Source: Accumulibacter sp. | GTDB taxonomy: Bacteria; Pseudomonadota; Gammaproteobacteria; Burkholderiales; Rhodocyclaceae | NCBI RefSeq assembly: GCF_023806635.1 | Contig: NZ_JAMTDQ010000044.1 | Span: 56,160 to 120,159 of the forward strand | Length of the DNA stretch: 64,000 nt | Reading direction: 5' to 3' | Shown: positions 1 through 8,670 of the stretch, piece by piece | Position numbering within the stretch: position 1 is the stretch's first letter | How the letters are laid out: each line of letters opens with the position of its first letter | The notes under the pieces: generated by a model | What the model was told of the DNA's origin: nothing | What the model saw: the letters and a program-made list of their open reading frames with translations, nothing else | Database searches by the model: none | Made by a program: the position numbers and the translations under genes

Positions 1-2
1 AG

Positions 3-98
3 AAGGTGGTGCGCCAGGACTGCCTGTGCTACCTGATGGATCGGCTGCCACTTGCCAACTGGCAGCCGCACGGGCGCGTGCTGTGTACCAGCGCCTAG
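3..98 (+). CDS. C-terminal fragment of an unidentified protein (5' end outside window)
   Basis: An open frame enters from the left edge and ends at TAG 96-98, leaving 31 residues (KVVRQDCLCYLMD at the visible start). The stop overlaps the stop of the convergent PIN-domain gene, a typical tail-to-tail arrangement, which is the main reason to believe it is coding. The fragment is too short for me to assign a family. Confidence 0.35.
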   Translation, partial: KVVRQDCLCYLMDRLPLANWQPHGRVLCTSA

Positions 99-589
99 CG
101 CGCTGGCGAGTCCCGCCAACGATCCTCGCCAGCCGCGCTTTCCGCTGGCGGCGGGCAAGCGGCCAGCAGGATGCACGCGGCTCTTGCGGTCAGGATCGGG
201 AACGGCAAGCGCCGTCCACATCGGCGATCCAGCTGCAACAGGCGCTGGTCGCGGGTCAGCAGCAGGTCCGCGCGACAGCGCCGGGCGAGGACGAGGAACT
301 TTTGGTCGTCGGCATCACGGCACGCTGGCAGGGGATCGTCCCCATCCCGCTCGCCTGCGTCCTCGCAGGCGAGCGCAAAGCGGCGATAGGCGTCGAGCAG
401 AGCTGACCGAGCGACGGCGGTCAGGCGAAAACGCGGATAGCTGCTCACCCGCTGCAGTTCAGCAAGGCAGTGGCGGTCGGTGAAGCACTGCAGCTGGCCG
501 CGGTCGATTGCCGCCTGCAGGCTGCAGAGGTACGGATCCCGAAAGTGCAGGAGGTCGAGAACGATGTTGGTGTCGAGGACCGCGCGCAT
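95..589 (-). CDS. PIN-domain ribonuclease, putative VapC-like toxin
   Basis: This 164-aa protein opens with the PIN-domain signature LDTNIVLDLL, with the first metal-binding aspartate at residue 6. Further acidic positions follow, including a C-terminal DADDQKFLVLA segment typical of the PIN_3 (COG1569) group. PIN proteins are Mg-dependent ribonucleases that often act as toxins. No antitoxin is visible: the gene starts 3 bp after the stop of the FAD oxidoreductase, so the two are probably co-transcribed, and no small DNA-binding partner lies next to it. A role as an orphan toxin or RNA-processing nuclease is inference. Confidence 0.75.
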   Translation of the reverse strand: MRAVLDTNIVLDLLHFRDPYLCSLQAAIDRGQLQCFTDRHCLAELQRVSSYPRFRLTAVARSALLDAYRRFALACEDAGERDGDDPLPACRDADDQKFLVLARRCRADLLLTRDQRLLQLDRRCGRRLPFPILTARAACILLAACPPPAESAAGEDRWRDSPAR

Positions 590-592
590 GGC

Positions 593-1726
593 CTACCAGG
601 GCTGCAGTTCGCCGACGACATGGTCGGCGATCGCGAGACAGGCGGTGAGGCCGGGGGACTCGATGCCGAACAGGTTCACCAGGCCAGGGATGCCATGCTG
701 TAGTGGCCCCTGGATCAGGAAGTCGGCAGCCGGCGCAGCCCGGCCAGCGAGCTTCGGCCGTACGCCGGAGTAGGCCGGTTGCAGGCTGCCTGGCGGCAGC
801 CCGGGCCAGTAGCGGCGGACCTCCTTCTCGAAGGCGGCTGCCCTGTCGCGGCTGACGCTGTAGTCAAAGGCGCTGTGCCCACCTCCAGCGGGCGGGTCGG
901 GCAGCCACTGGACGTCCGGCCCGAAACGCGCCTGCCCGGCGAGGTCGAGGGTCAGATGAATCCCCAGTCCGCCAGTCTCCGGCAGCGGGTACACCAGTCG
1001 CGAGAACGGTGCGCGGCCCGTGAGGGCGCAGTAATTGCCCTTGGCGTAGTGCATCGCCGGCAACGCCACCGATGGAAAGCCTGCCAGTGACGCGGCCACG
1101 TCGGCAGCCCAGAGACCGGCGGCGTTGATCACCAGCGGGCAGCGCAGCCGCAGCTTGTCGTTGCCCCCGCATTCGAGCACGATGCCGCTTGCTTCGATCA
1201 CGCCGCCGAGGAGTGGGCTGCGGCAGGCAAGCACTGCCCCGGCGCGCTCGGCATCACCGAGCAGCGCCAACATCAGGCCGTGGCTGTCGATGATGCCGGT
1301 GGACGGCGACAGCAGGGCGGCGGTGCACGCCAGTTCGGGCTCGAGAACGCGAGTCTCGGCGGCGCTGAGCCAGCGCAGGTCGTCGACGCCATTTGCTTCA
1401 CCCTGTTCCTGCAGCGCCGCTAGCCTTCCCTCGTCGGCGCTACTGGTGGCGACGATCAGCTTGCCGCAGCTGCGGTGAGCGACGGCATGAGAGCGGCAGA
1501 AGTCGTGCAGCCGGCGCCGGCCAGCGACGCACAGAGTCGCCTTGAGCGAGCCGCTGGGGTAGTAGAGCCCGGCGTGGATGACCTCGCTGTTGCGCGAACT
1601 GGTCTCGCGGCCGAAGCCGTCGTTCCGTTCCACAATCAGCGTTTCGATTCCTCGCCTTGCCAGCGCACGCGCGCAGGCCAGGCCAATCACCCCGGCGCCG
1701 ATGACCGCTGCGGCAATCCGTTCCAT
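593..1726 (-). CDS. FAD-dependent oxidoreductase, L-2-hydroxyglutarate oxidase (LhgO)-like
   Basis: A 377-aa DAO-superfamily flavoprotein (COG0579). The dinucleotide-binding motif [17 protein letters not shown] begins near residue 9, followed by [15 protein letters not shown], the segment that distinguishes LhgO-like enzymes from glycerol-3-phosphate dehydrogenases. A C-terminal SGVRPKL and GIESPGLT pair completes the FAD site. The family oxidises 2-hydroxy acids such as L-2-hydroxyglutarate with electrons going to quinone or oxygen. I use the ATG at 1726 because the Rossmann strand starts directly after it; an upstream in-frame start at 1759 adds 11 unconserved residues. The substrate is not proven by sequence. 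Confidence 0.85.
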   Translation of the reverse strand: MERIAAAVIGAGVIGLACARALARRGIETLIVERNDGFGRETSSRNSEVIHAGLYYPSGSLKATLCVAGRRRLHDFCRSHAVAHRSCGKLIVATSSADEGRLAALQEQGEANGVDDLRWLSAAETRVLEPELACTAALLSPSTGIIDSHGLMLALLGDAERAGAVLACRSPLLGGVIEASGIVLECGGNDKLRLRCPLVINAAGLWAADVAASLAGFPSVALPAMHYAKGNYCALTGRAPFSRLVYPLPETGGLGIHLTLDLAGQARFGPDVQWLPDPPAGGGHSAFDYSVSRDRAAAFEKEVRRYWPGLPPGSLQPAYSGVRPKLAGRAAPAADFLIQGPLQHGIPGLVNLFGIESPGLTACLAIADHVVGELQPW

Positions 1727-1884
1727 CTTCGCTCCACGGCCAAAGGACGCATTGTACATGCCGCCGGCAGCGAAGCCTGGGGTGCTGACGGGGCGTGCAG
1801 GGCTTTGCCTCGGCCGGCATCAGTGGTTACACTGGCGGTAATCATCCCATCCCGGTCAAGGCGGCCGCCGCCGTATCGCCAGCC

Positions 1885-2463
1885 ATGCTCAGCCAAACCC
1901 GCCCGAGCCACGACGAGGTCATCGCCAGTACGCGGCATTGGCTCGAGCGCGCGGTGATCGGGCTCAACCTCTGTCCCTTTGCCAAGGGTGTCCACGCCAA
2001 GGGACAGATCCGCTACGTCGTGAGCCCGGCAGAGAACGATGAGTCGCTGCTCGACGACCTGCAGCTGGAATTGCTCTCGCTCTGCGCTACCCCTGCCGAC
2101 GAGGTGGATACGACCCTGCTGATCCATCCGTGGGTGTTGACCGACTTCGCCGACTTCCTGCGCTTCCTCGATCTGGTCGATGTCGTCCTGCAGACCCATC
2201 GCCTGCATGGTGTCCTGCAGGTGGCCAGCTTCCATCCCGACTACGTCTTCGCCGACAGCACGGTCGATGACATCACCAACCATACCAATCGCTCGCCGTT
2301 TCCGACGCTGCACCTGCTGCGCGAGGCCAGTCTCGACCGGGCGGTGGCGGCTTTTCCCGAAGCGGCGATGATCTATGAGCGCAACCTGCAAACGCTGCGG
2401 CAGCTTGGTGCCGACGGCTGGCAGGCACTCGCAGCCGGGGTTTCACGAGCGGCCAAGGAGTAG
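1885..2463 (+). CDS. DUF1415 family protein
   Basis: A 192-aa protein matching the DUF1415 family, with the diagnostic LNLCPFAKGV near residues 28-37, LIHPWVL in the middle and FHPDYVFAD further on. Members are cytoplasmic, widespread in beta- and gammaproteobacteria, and have no established function. The start at 1885 (MLSQTRPS) is preferred over an upstream in-frame ATG at 1795 because homology begins soon after it. The arfB-like gene starts 7 bp downstream, so the two are probably one transcription unit. Confidence 0.85.
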   Translation: MLSQTRPSHDEVIASTRHWLERAVIGLNLCPFAKGVHAKGQIRYVVSPAENDESLLDDLQLELLSLCATPADEVDTTLLIHPWVLTDFADFLRFLDLVDVVLQTHRLHGVLQVASFHPDYVFADSTVDDITNHTNRSPFPTLHLLREASLDRAVAAFPEAAMIYERNLQTLRQLGADGWQALAAGVSRAAKE

Positions 2464-2470
2464 GCTGGCG

Positions 2471-2890
2471 ATGCCCGGGTTGCCGTTCCGCGTCGCAGTG
2501 CGCGAGGAGGAGGTCGAGATCACTGCCGTGCGCGCGCAGGGTGCCGGCGGCCAGAACGTCAACAAGGTTTCGAATGCGATCCATCTGCGTTTCGCCATCG
2601 CCGCCTCGTCGTTGCCCGATGAGCTCAAACGGCGTTTGCTGCTCTGGCGCGACCAGCGGATCAGTGGCGACGGCGTCGTGATCATCAAGGCACAGGCCCA
2701 CCGCAGCCTGGAGCGCAACCGGGACGATGCGCTGTGCCGTCTGCGCGAACTGATCGCTCGCGCCGCGGCGGTCGCGCCGCCGCGCCTGCCGACGCGGCCG
2801 ACCAGCAGTTCACAGAAGCGCCGGCTGGACGGCAAGCGGCAGCGTGGCGCAGTGAAACTGCTGCGCGCGCGGGTCAACGACGACCAGTAG
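2471..2890 (+). CDS. arfB: Peptidyl-tRNA hydrolase ArfB (YaeJ), stalled-ribosome rescue
   Basis: This 139-aa protein carries the release-factor GGQ motif at residues 26-28 in the context AQGAGGQNVNKV, and a basic C-terminal tail (SSSQKRRLDGKRQRG) that in ArfB enters the empty mRNA channel of non-stop ribosomes. There is no codon-recognition domain, which separates it from RF1 and RF2. Its length is the usual one for ArfB/YaeJ. It hydrolyses peptidyl-tRNA on stalled ribosomes. It lies 7 bp after the DUF1415 gene. Confidence 0.93.
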   Translation: MPGLPFRVAVREEEVEITAVRAQGAGGQNVNKVSNAIHLRFAIAASSLPDELKRRLLLWRDQRISGDGVVIIKAQAHRSLERNRDDALCRLRELIARAAAVAPPRLPTRPTSSSQKRRLDGKRQRGAVKLLRARVNDDQ

Positions 2891-3068
2891 GGGAGGGTAG
2901 AGGAGATGCCGATGACTGGGGCAGGGATTCTGCGCCTCCGGTTCGAGGGAATGCGCCCGGCGCAATGGCCGAGTCGCAACGCGGTCCCCGGTCAGCAGTC
3001 CACGGCGGCCGCGATCGATTTCCTCATCACAACAGTATCCGCTTGCAGTCGGCGGCAGGAGAGGGGCC

Positions 3069-3482
3069 ATGGCCTATCAGGATAGCTTCGACATCCACAG
3101 CCGCGGTCGCGGCACGATCGAGATTACGGCCGAGGTGGGGCGCATTGCACGCGCTGCGGGAGTAGCGGCTGGTATCGCGCACGTTTTCGTCCTGCACACG
3201 AGTTGTTCCCTGCTGCTGACCGAGAACGCCGATCCATCGGTGCGCCGAGACCTGGAGACCCTGGCCGGGCGCTGGGCGCCCGACGCCGATCCGGCGTATC
3301 AGCACGACTGCGAGGGTGACGACGACATGGCGGCACACGGACGCAGCATCCTCGCCGGAGTGTCGGTGACGGTGCCCGTGAGCAACGGCACGCTGCGCCT
3401 CGGAACGTGGCAGGGAATCTATCTCTGGGAGCACCGGACGGTCGCCCATCGGCGGCGGGTGGTGGTTACCGTCGTCGGCTGA
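3069..3482 (+). CDS. YjbQ/UPF0047 family protein (secondary thiamine-phosphate synthase-like)
   Basis: A 137-aa protein of the UPF0047/YjbQ fold. Visible landmarks are VLHTSCSLLLTEN (about residues 41-53), the HDCEGDDDMAAH segment with conserved His/Asp residues, and the C-terminal GTWQGIYLWEHR. E. coli YjbQ has weak thiamine-phosphate synthase activity and the family trimerises around metal-binding histidines; the physiological role is unsettled. A strong Shine-Dalgarno (CAGGAGAGG) precedes the ATG. Confidence 0.88.
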   Translation: MAYQDSFDIHSRGRGTIEITAEVGRIARAAGVAAGIAHVFVLHTSCSLLLTENADPSVRRDLETLAGRWAPDADPAYQHDCEGDDDMAAHGRSILAGVSVTVPVSNGTLRLGTWQGIYLWEHRTVAHRRRVVVTVVG

Positions 3483-3687
3483 CGGGACCGCTGGTGGCAG
3501 CGGGCCTGCCGAATTCTTGCTAGACTGGCTCCCGCGCAGTCCGCGCGCAGGCGACAGGGCGGTTGCATCGGGCGAACGGCAGCAGCGATCATCTGCCACA
3601 CCCCTACGCCCGCTGTTCGCCCTCAGCGTGGATGACTGAGTATGGGCGCACGGCAGCGGCGACCGCCAACACTTGAAAGGGGACGCA

Positions 3688-4566
3688 ATGAGAATCGGAT
3701 TCATCGGCCTCGGCATCATGGGGCGTCCGATGGCGCTCAACCTGCTGCGCGGTGGGCACCATCTCACCGTCTGGGCGCGCCGGCTGGAGTCGATGCAGCC
3801 ACTCCTCGACGCCGGCGCCAGCGGCGCCGACAGTCCGGCGGCGTTGGCCGCGGAGACCGAACTGGTGATCTCGATGGTGGCCGATGCGCCCGATGTCGAG
3901 CAGGTGATGCTGGGCGAGAACGGCGTCGCCAGCGGCGGCCGGAGCGGACTGGTGGCCGTCGACATGAGCACGATCCGGCCGTCGGCCGCCCGCGCCATCG
4001 CCGGCAGGCTTCTGGCAGGAGGAATCGATTTCCTCGATGCGCCGGTTTCCGGCGGCGAGGTCGGCGCGATTGCCGGCACGCTGTCGATCATGGTCGGCGG
4101 CAGCAGCGCCGCGTTCGATACGGCGCAGTCGGCCTTCGCGTGCATGGGACGGAACATCGTCCACGTCGGCGATTCGGGTGCCGGCCAGGTCGCGAAGGCG
4201 GCCAACCAGATCGTCACCGGCGTCGGCGTCCTGACCGTTGCCGAGGCGCTGAACTTCGCCGCGCGGAGCGGCGTCGACCCGGCTCGCGTGCGCGAGGCGC
4301 TGCTCGGTGGCTTCGCCTACTCGAGAATCCTCGAGAACCACGGTCAGCGGATGCTCGACCGGAACTTCAAGCCTGGCTTCAAGTCGTGGATGCACCAGAA
4401 GGACATGAACATCGTCATGCAGAGCGCGCACGAACTGGGTCTGTGTCTGCCGGTGGCGGCGGCGACGGCGCAGATGTTCAACGCCATGGTCGGCTCGGGG
4501 CTTGGCGAGGAGGATTCGATCGCCATTCTCAAGCTCCTCGAGCGTTTGTCCGGGGGTGAAGGCTGA
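3688..4566 (+). CDS. NAD(P)-dependent beta-hydroxyacid dehydrogenase (GarR/MmsB family), copy 1
   Basis: A 292-aa member of the 3-hydroxyisobutyrate/tartronate semialdehyde reductase family. The N-terminal Rossmann motif GFIGLGIMGRPMALNLLRGGH is followed by the substrate-binding DAPVSGGEVGA (about residue 119) and the catalytic-lysine region GAGQVAKAANQIV. An HxKD motif (MHQKDMNIV) lies near residue 237. AAAGGGG sits correctly spaced before ATG 3688, so I reject the upstream ATG at 3673. It overlaps the next paralogue by 1 bp. The exact substrate (2-hydroxy-3-oxopropionate, 3-hydroxyisobutyrate or similar) cannot be told from sequence. Confidence 0.87.
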   Translation: MRIGFIGLGIMGRPMALNLLRGGHHLTVWARRLESMQPLLDAGASGADSPAALAAETELVISMVADAPDVEQVMLGENGVASGGRSGLVAVDMSTIRPSAARAIAGRLLAGGIDFLDAPVSGGEVGAIAGTLSIMVGGSSAAFDTAQSAFACMGRNIVHVGDSGAGQVAKAANQIVTGVGVLTVAEALNFAARSGVDPARVREALLGGFAYSRILENHGQRMLDRNFKPGFKSWMHQKDMNIVMQSAHELGLCLPVAAATAQMFNAMVGSGLGEEDSIAILKLLERLSGGEG

Positions 4567-5450
4567 TGCGGCTTGGTTTCATCGGCTGCGGCGTGATGGG
4601 GCGGCCGATGGCGCTGAACCTGTTGCGCGGCGGCCACCGGCTCGCGCTCTGGGCGCGGCGGCCGGAAGCCGCGCAGCCGTTGCTGGCGGCGGGCGCGGTG
4701 GCCTGCGCCAGTCCGGCGGCGGTGGCGTCCGCGGCCGAGGTGGTGTTCACCGTCGTCACCGCAGACGCCGACGTCGAGCAGCTTGCCTTCGCTGCCGGCG
4801 GGTTGGCAGAAGGATTCGCCGCCGGCTCGATCCTGGTCGACATGAGCACCATCGCGCCGCAGGCGGCGCGCTCGATCGCCGGGCGGCTGGCGAGGCTGGG
4901 TGTCGCCATGCTCGACGCGCCGGTCTCCGGTGGCGGGCAGGGCGCCAGCGATGCCAGCCTGTCGATCATGGTCGGCGGCCAGGCGGCGGTACTGGAGCGC
5001 GTGCGGCCGCTTTTCGAACTGCTCGGCAGCACGATCGTGCACGTCGGCGACCATGGCGCCGGGCAGGTCGCGAAAGCGTGCAACCAGATGGTGATGGTGG
5101 CGACGATCCAGGCGGTTGCCGAAGCGTTGTACCTGAGCCGCGCCGCCGGTGTCGATCCGTCGAGGGTCCACGCCGCCCTGGCAGGGGGTTCGGCCGGCAG
5201 TCGCGTGCTGCAGGCGATGGGCGGCCGGATGGTCACGCGCGATTTCGCTGCCGGTGTCGAGGCGCGTCTGCATCACAAGGACTACGCGGTGTTGATCGCC
5301 GAAGCGCACCGTTTGGGGCTGCCGCTACCGGTTTCGGCGCAGGTCTGCCAGCAACTCAACGCGCTGATGGCGTTCGGCTGGAGGCATTGCGACACCGCTT
5401 CACTGCTGCGCGTCCTTGAAGCGGGGCAGTTGGCGAGCGGCAGCCACTGA
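4566..5450 (+). CDS. NAD(P)-dependent beta-hydroxyacid dehydrogenase, copy 2 (tandem paralogue)
   Basis: A 294-aa paralogue of the preceding gene with the same motifs in the same order: GFIGCGVMGRPMALNLLRGGH, DAPVSGGGQGA, GAGQVAKACNQMV and HHKDYAVL. The start ATG overlaps the upstream TGA (TGATG), implying translational coupling. Divergence is spread through the whole protein, so the duplication is not recent; different substrates or a mixed oligomer are both possible. Confidence 0.87.
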   Translation: MRLGFIGCGVMGRPMALNLLRGGHRLALWARRPEAAQPLLAAGAVACASPAAVASAAEVVFTVVTADADVEQLAFAAGGLAEGFAAGSILVDMSTIAPQAARSIAGRLARLGVAMLDAPVSGGGQGASDASLSIMVGGQAAVLERVRPLFELLGSTIVHVGDHGAGQVAKACNQMVMVATIQAVAEALYLSRAAGVDPSRVHAALAGGSAGSRVLQAMGGRMVTRDFAAGVEARLHHKDYAVLIAEAHRLGLPLPVSAQVCQQLNALMAFGWRHCDTASLLRVLEAGQLASGSH

Positions 5451-5492
5451 ACGCCCGACGGCGCAGCGCCTGCGGCAGCAAGCCGCGCCGCG

Positions 5493-6281
5493 TCACTTGT
5501 CGACGAACGCCCGCTCGATCACGTAGTCGCCCTGCGCACCAATGTACGGCGAAACCCGGAAGCCTCGCACGTCGAGCAGCGCGCAACAGTCCTTGATCAT
5601 CGCCGGACTGCCGCAGACCATCGCCCGGTCGCGCGCGGGATCGAGCGGCGGCAGGCCGATGTCGGCGAAGAGATGGCCGCTGTCGATCAGTTTCGTGATG
5701 CGGCCCTGATGGCGGAAGGCTTCGCGGGTGACGGCAGGGTAATAGATCAGCTTGTCGCGCACCAGATCACCGAAGAACTCGTGCTGCGGCAGTTCCTCGC
5801 TGATGAAGCGGTGGTAGGCCAGGTCGTCGATCCAGCGCACGCCGTGGATCAGCACGACTTTCTCGAAGCGCTCGTAGGTTTCCGGATCCTGGATCAGGCT
5901 GATGAACGGTGCCAGCCCGGTGCCGGTCGCCAGCAGGTAGAGGTTCTTGCCCGGCCGCAGGTCGCGCAGCACCAGCGTGCCGGTCGGCTTGCGGCTGACG
6001 ACGACCTCGTCGCCGACCGCCAGGTGCTGCAGCCGGGAGGTCAACGGCCCGTCCGGCACCTTGATGCTGAAGAACTCGAGGAACTCGTCGTGGTTGGCGC
6101 TGGCGATGCTGTAGGCGCGGGTCAGCGGTCGCCCCTCCTGCGGCAAGCCAAGCATGACGAACTGCCCGTTGATGAAGCGCAGCGCCGGGTCGCGCGTGGT
6201 GCGGAAGCTGAACAGGCGATCCGTCCAGTGGCGGACCGAAAGGACCCGTTGTGCGGAGTAGGTGCTCATCTTGTTTCCCAT
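5493..6281 (-). CDS. fpr: Ferredoxin-NADP reductase
   Basis: A 262-aa bacterial (subclass IA-like) FNR. The FAD-binding RAYSIAS motif is near residue 60, and the nicotinamide-binding LLATGTGLAPFISLIQDPETY lies centrally. The conserved C-terminal IGAQGDYVIERAFVDK, with no aromatic extension, marks this subclass. The enzyme exchanges electrons between NADPH and ferredoxin or flavodoxin, often in oxidative-stress repair. The start at 6281 has AGGA upstream; 6269 is an alternative 4 codons downstream. It is divergent from a LysR regulator, the fpr-finR arrangement known in Pseudomonas. Confidence 0.9.
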   Translation of the reverse strand: MGNKMSTYSAQRVLSVRHWTDRLFSFRTTRDPALRFINGQFVMLGLPQEGRPLTRAYSIASANHDEFLEFFSIKVPDGPLTSRLQHLAVGDEVVVSRKPTGTLVLRDLRPGKNLYLLATGTGLAPFISLIQDPETYERFEKVVLIHGVRWIDDLAYHRFISEELPQHEFFGDLVRDKLIYYPAVTREAFRHQGRITKLIDSGHLFADIGLPPLDPARDRAMVCGSPAMIKDCCALLDVRGFRVSPYIGAQGDYVIERAFVDK

Positions 6282-6323
6282 CGTGATTCCTGACGAAGCC
6301 ATCGTGCTCCGTCGTGATATATT

Positions 6324-6343
6324 TGTAAAACAGATTATTTACA
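6324..6343. promoter_or_regulatory. Inverted repeat in the fpr / LysR divergent promoter region
   Basis: A perfect TGTAAA-N8-TTTACA inverted repeat lies in a short AT-rich stretch between the divergent fpr and LysR genes, 24 bp before the regulator's ATG. Position and symmetry suit an operator bound by the adjacent LysR protein. Binding is inferred from placement only. Confidence 0.5.
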
Positions 6344-6366
6344 TAAGTGTTATCGATTGGAGCGAT

Positions 6367-7299
6367 ATGAGATTCACCTTGCGGCAGATGGCAGTCTTCG
6401 TTGCGGTTGCTCGACACGAGAATGTGTCGCGCGCGGCCAGCGAGGTGTCCCTGTCGCAGTCGGCGACGAGCACGGCACTCGCCGAACTCGAACGTCTCTA
6501 TGACACACAGCTTTTCGACAGGTTCGGCAGGAGCCTGCGGCTGAACGAGCGCGGGCAGGCGCTGCTGCCGCAGGCGGTCGAGCTGCTCGAACGCGCGGCG
6601 GCGATCGACAGCGTTCTCGAGGGCAGGGCGGGCTACGGCAGGCTGCGCATCGGCGCGACGCTGACCATCGGCAACTACCTCGCGACGCTGATCGTCGCCG
6701 ACTTTCTCCGGCGACACCCGGAAAGCGGTGTGCAGTTGAAGGTGCACAACACGGCGACGATCATCGAGCAACTGGCGCAGCACGAACTCGATCTCGGCCT
6801 GGTCGAGGGGAGTTGCCGCCATCCCGACCTGGTTGTCGAGCCATGGGTGGCGGACGAGTTGGTCGTCTTCTGTTCGCCGACTTACCCCCTGGCGCGAAAG
6901 GGCAGCGCGACGATCGCGGAGTTGATCGAGCAGCCTTGGATCGTGCGCGAAACCGGTTCGGGTACGCGCGAAACCCTCGACCGGGCTCTGCGCGAGGATT
7001 GCTCGCGGCTGCGGATTCGCCTCGAACTCGAGCACACCGAGGCGATCAAGCGCGCCGTCGAGTTCGGGCTCGGAATCGGCTGCATTTCGCGTCTGGCATT
7101 GCGCGAAGCATTCGGTCGGCGCAGCCTGGTGCCGATCGCGACACCGGAACTCGATCTCCGACGCCATTTCCACTTCCTGCAGCAACGGCGCAAGTTCCAG
7201 ACTGCGGGCATGCGTGAGTTCGTCGGCATCTGCCGCTCGCTGACTGTCGGCGCCGAGCGGAGCGACCTGATCAGGTGGTCGCTGGCCGGCGAGGGGTGA
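6367..7299 (+). CDS. LysR-family transcriptional regulator, FinR-like
   Basis: A 310-aa LTTR with the N-terminal winged helix-turn-helix (RQMAVFVAVARHENVSRAASEVSLSQSATS, residues about 6-35) and a C-terminal periplasmic-binding-protein-like sensor domain from about residue 90. The motif RETGSGTR around residue 200 is typical of CysB/CbbR-like LTTRs. The start at 6367 follows GGAG. Divergence from fpr suggests it controls that gene, as FinR does in Pseudomonas putida; this is inference from synteny. Confidence 0.88.
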   Translation: MRFTLRQMAVFVAVARHENVSRAASEVSLSQSATSTALAELERLYDTQLFDRFGRSLRLNERGQALLPQAVELLERAAAIDSVLEGRAGYGRLRIGATLTIGNYLATLIVADFLRRHPESGVQLKVHNTATIIEQLAQHELDLGLVEGSCRHPDLVVEPWVADELVVFCSPTYPLARKGSATIAELIEQPWIVRETGSGTRETLDRALREDCSRLRIRLELEHTEAIKRAVEFGLGIGCISRLALREAFGRRSLVPIATPELDLRRHFHFLQQRRKFQTAGMREFVGICRSLTVGAERSDLIRWSLAGEG

Positions 7300-7504
7300 G
7301 CAGGGGAACACAGGCTGCGCCTCGTCAGCCGCGCGGCCGCCGGCGTTGCGTCGTGTCACCGGCGACATGATGTCGGGGATCGACGGGCCCGGCACGGGGT
7401 ACCTGATGCCGGCTCTCGTGAGGTGGCCGGCGGCTGCCGTGCGGCAGGCGGTTCAGGTAGAATGCGTTCGTGGTCGGCGGAGTGGGTACTCGGGGGAAGT
7501 TCGG

Positions 7505-7888
7505 ATGGACAGGGTGCGGGACATCGAAGAAGCAATAGGCGCCCACGCGCGCTGGATGTCCGAGCTCCGGCAGGCTGTCCTCGACGCCACGGCGGGCGTG
7601 GATGTGGAAGCGATCCGGGCCGACGACCGCTGTGACTTCGGACAATGGCTGTACGGCCCGCGCCTGTCAGCCGAGGACCGTGCGGCCGAGGACTTCGACG
7701 AAGTGCGCCGTCTGCACGCGGAATTCCATCAAATGGCGGCTGAGGTGGTCGAGCGGGCCATGGCCGGACAGACGGTCGAGGCTTATGCGCTGCTTTATGG
7801 CGAGTACGTGACTCTGTCGGGGCGGCTTGCGCTCGCCATGCGTGCGTGGCAGGCGCGCCTGCTGCGGGGGATTGCCGGCGACGCCTAG
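7505..7888 (+). CDS. CZB (chemoreceptor zinc-binding) domain protein
   Basis: A 127-aa stand-alone CZB domain. The hallmark CDFGQWLYGP (near residues 43-52) supplies the zinc-ligand cysteine. Histidines in IGAHARW and LHAEFHQM supply the other ligands of the His3Cys site. CZB domains sense zinc or hypochlorous acid and are usually fused to chemoreceptors or diguanylate cyclases; here there is no output domain. The ATG at 7505 is chosen because upstream in-frame codons show no conservation. Confidence 0.82.
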   Translation: MDRVRDIEEAIGAHARWMSELRQAVLDATAGVDVEAIRADDRCDFGQWLYGPRLSAEDRAAEDFDEVRRLHAEFHQMAAEVVERAMAGQTVEAYALLYGEYVTLSGRLALAMRAWQARLLRGIAGDA

Positions 7889-8026
7889 CTCATCATCGGG
7901 CAGTTGCTCGCCCGACGACGGCTCTGCGGCGCCGCACAGGCGATTGCGGATGGACGTGGGAAGCCCAGGCAGACCGCTGACGGCAGCGCGAAAGGCAACC
8001 ACGACCCGTTGCGGACGGCGTGCCGG

Positions 8027-8509
8027 TCAATTCGCCGTCACGGGTGCGGCGACGGCCGGCACGGCGACTGCGAGTTCATCGATCCGGCGCAGGCGACGGC
8101 TCAGCTCCCGGGCCAGGTTCATGACGATCAGCGTGAAGGTCGGCAGATCCGCCTCGTGGATCTGGAAGAGGCTGCCGTTGTCAAGCGCCACGAGCCGAAC
8201 GGGCTCGAGCGCGCGGATGCTGGCCGAGCGGTACTGCATGTCGATCAACTCCATTTCGCCGAAGACGTCGCCGACACTGAGGAGGGCAATGCCCCTGCCG
8301 AGAGGATCGACTGCTGCCGGGCACGCCTTGAGAACCTCGACCGCTCCGCTGCAGATGACGAAGAGCGAGTCACCCTCTTCGCCCTCGCGCACGATCACTT
8401 CACCGGCTGTGAACTCCTGCGGCCGCATCAAGTGCATGATCGCTCGCATTGCCGCATCGCCGACGCCACCGAACAGCGGTTGCTCCTGCAGGAACCGGAC
8501 CGTTTCCAT
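8027..8509 (-). CDS. Cyclic nucleotide-binding domain protein
   Basis: A 160-aa protein made almost entirely of one cNMP-binding (CRP-type) domain. It has the glycine-bearing beta-roll GEVIVREGEEGDSLFVI (about residues 36-52) and the phosphate-binding cassette GDVFGEMELIDMQYRSASI (about residues 78-96). The canonical Arg of the cassette is kept. There is no helix-turn-helix, so it is unlikely to be a transcription factor by itself. GGAGAG precedes the ATG at 8509. The partner is unknown. Confidence 0.82.
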   Translation of the reverse strand: METVRFLQEQPLFGGVGDAAMRAIMHLMRPQEFTAGEVIVREGEEGDSLFVICSGAVEVLKACPAAVDPLGRGIALLSVGDVFGEMELIDMQYRSASIRALEPVRLVALDNGSLFQIHEADLPTFTLIVMNLARELSRRLRRIDELAVAVPAVAAPVTAN

Positions 8510-8670
8510 TGTGCTCTCCGTCACCCGTGCTCGGAGACGTATTTTGCAGCGACCGCTCTCGGAACGGAAGGGCTGCGCCACGGCTGCCGGCGTACGGTGG
8601 TGTTCCGTCCGCCACTGAACGGTCGACTCGTGCCGGCATCGGTACTGCGCGCGAGATCGTTCGGCGAACG

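Noticed and set aside
2906-3080. A short frame of about 57 codons between arfB and the YjbQ-family gene
   Set aside because: Its ribosome site is crowded onto the first ATG, it overlaps the next start, and I see no homology.
5767-7395. 542-aa antisense frame across fpr and the LysR gene
   Set aside because: Both real genes are convincing on other frames and this frame crosses their divergent promoter.
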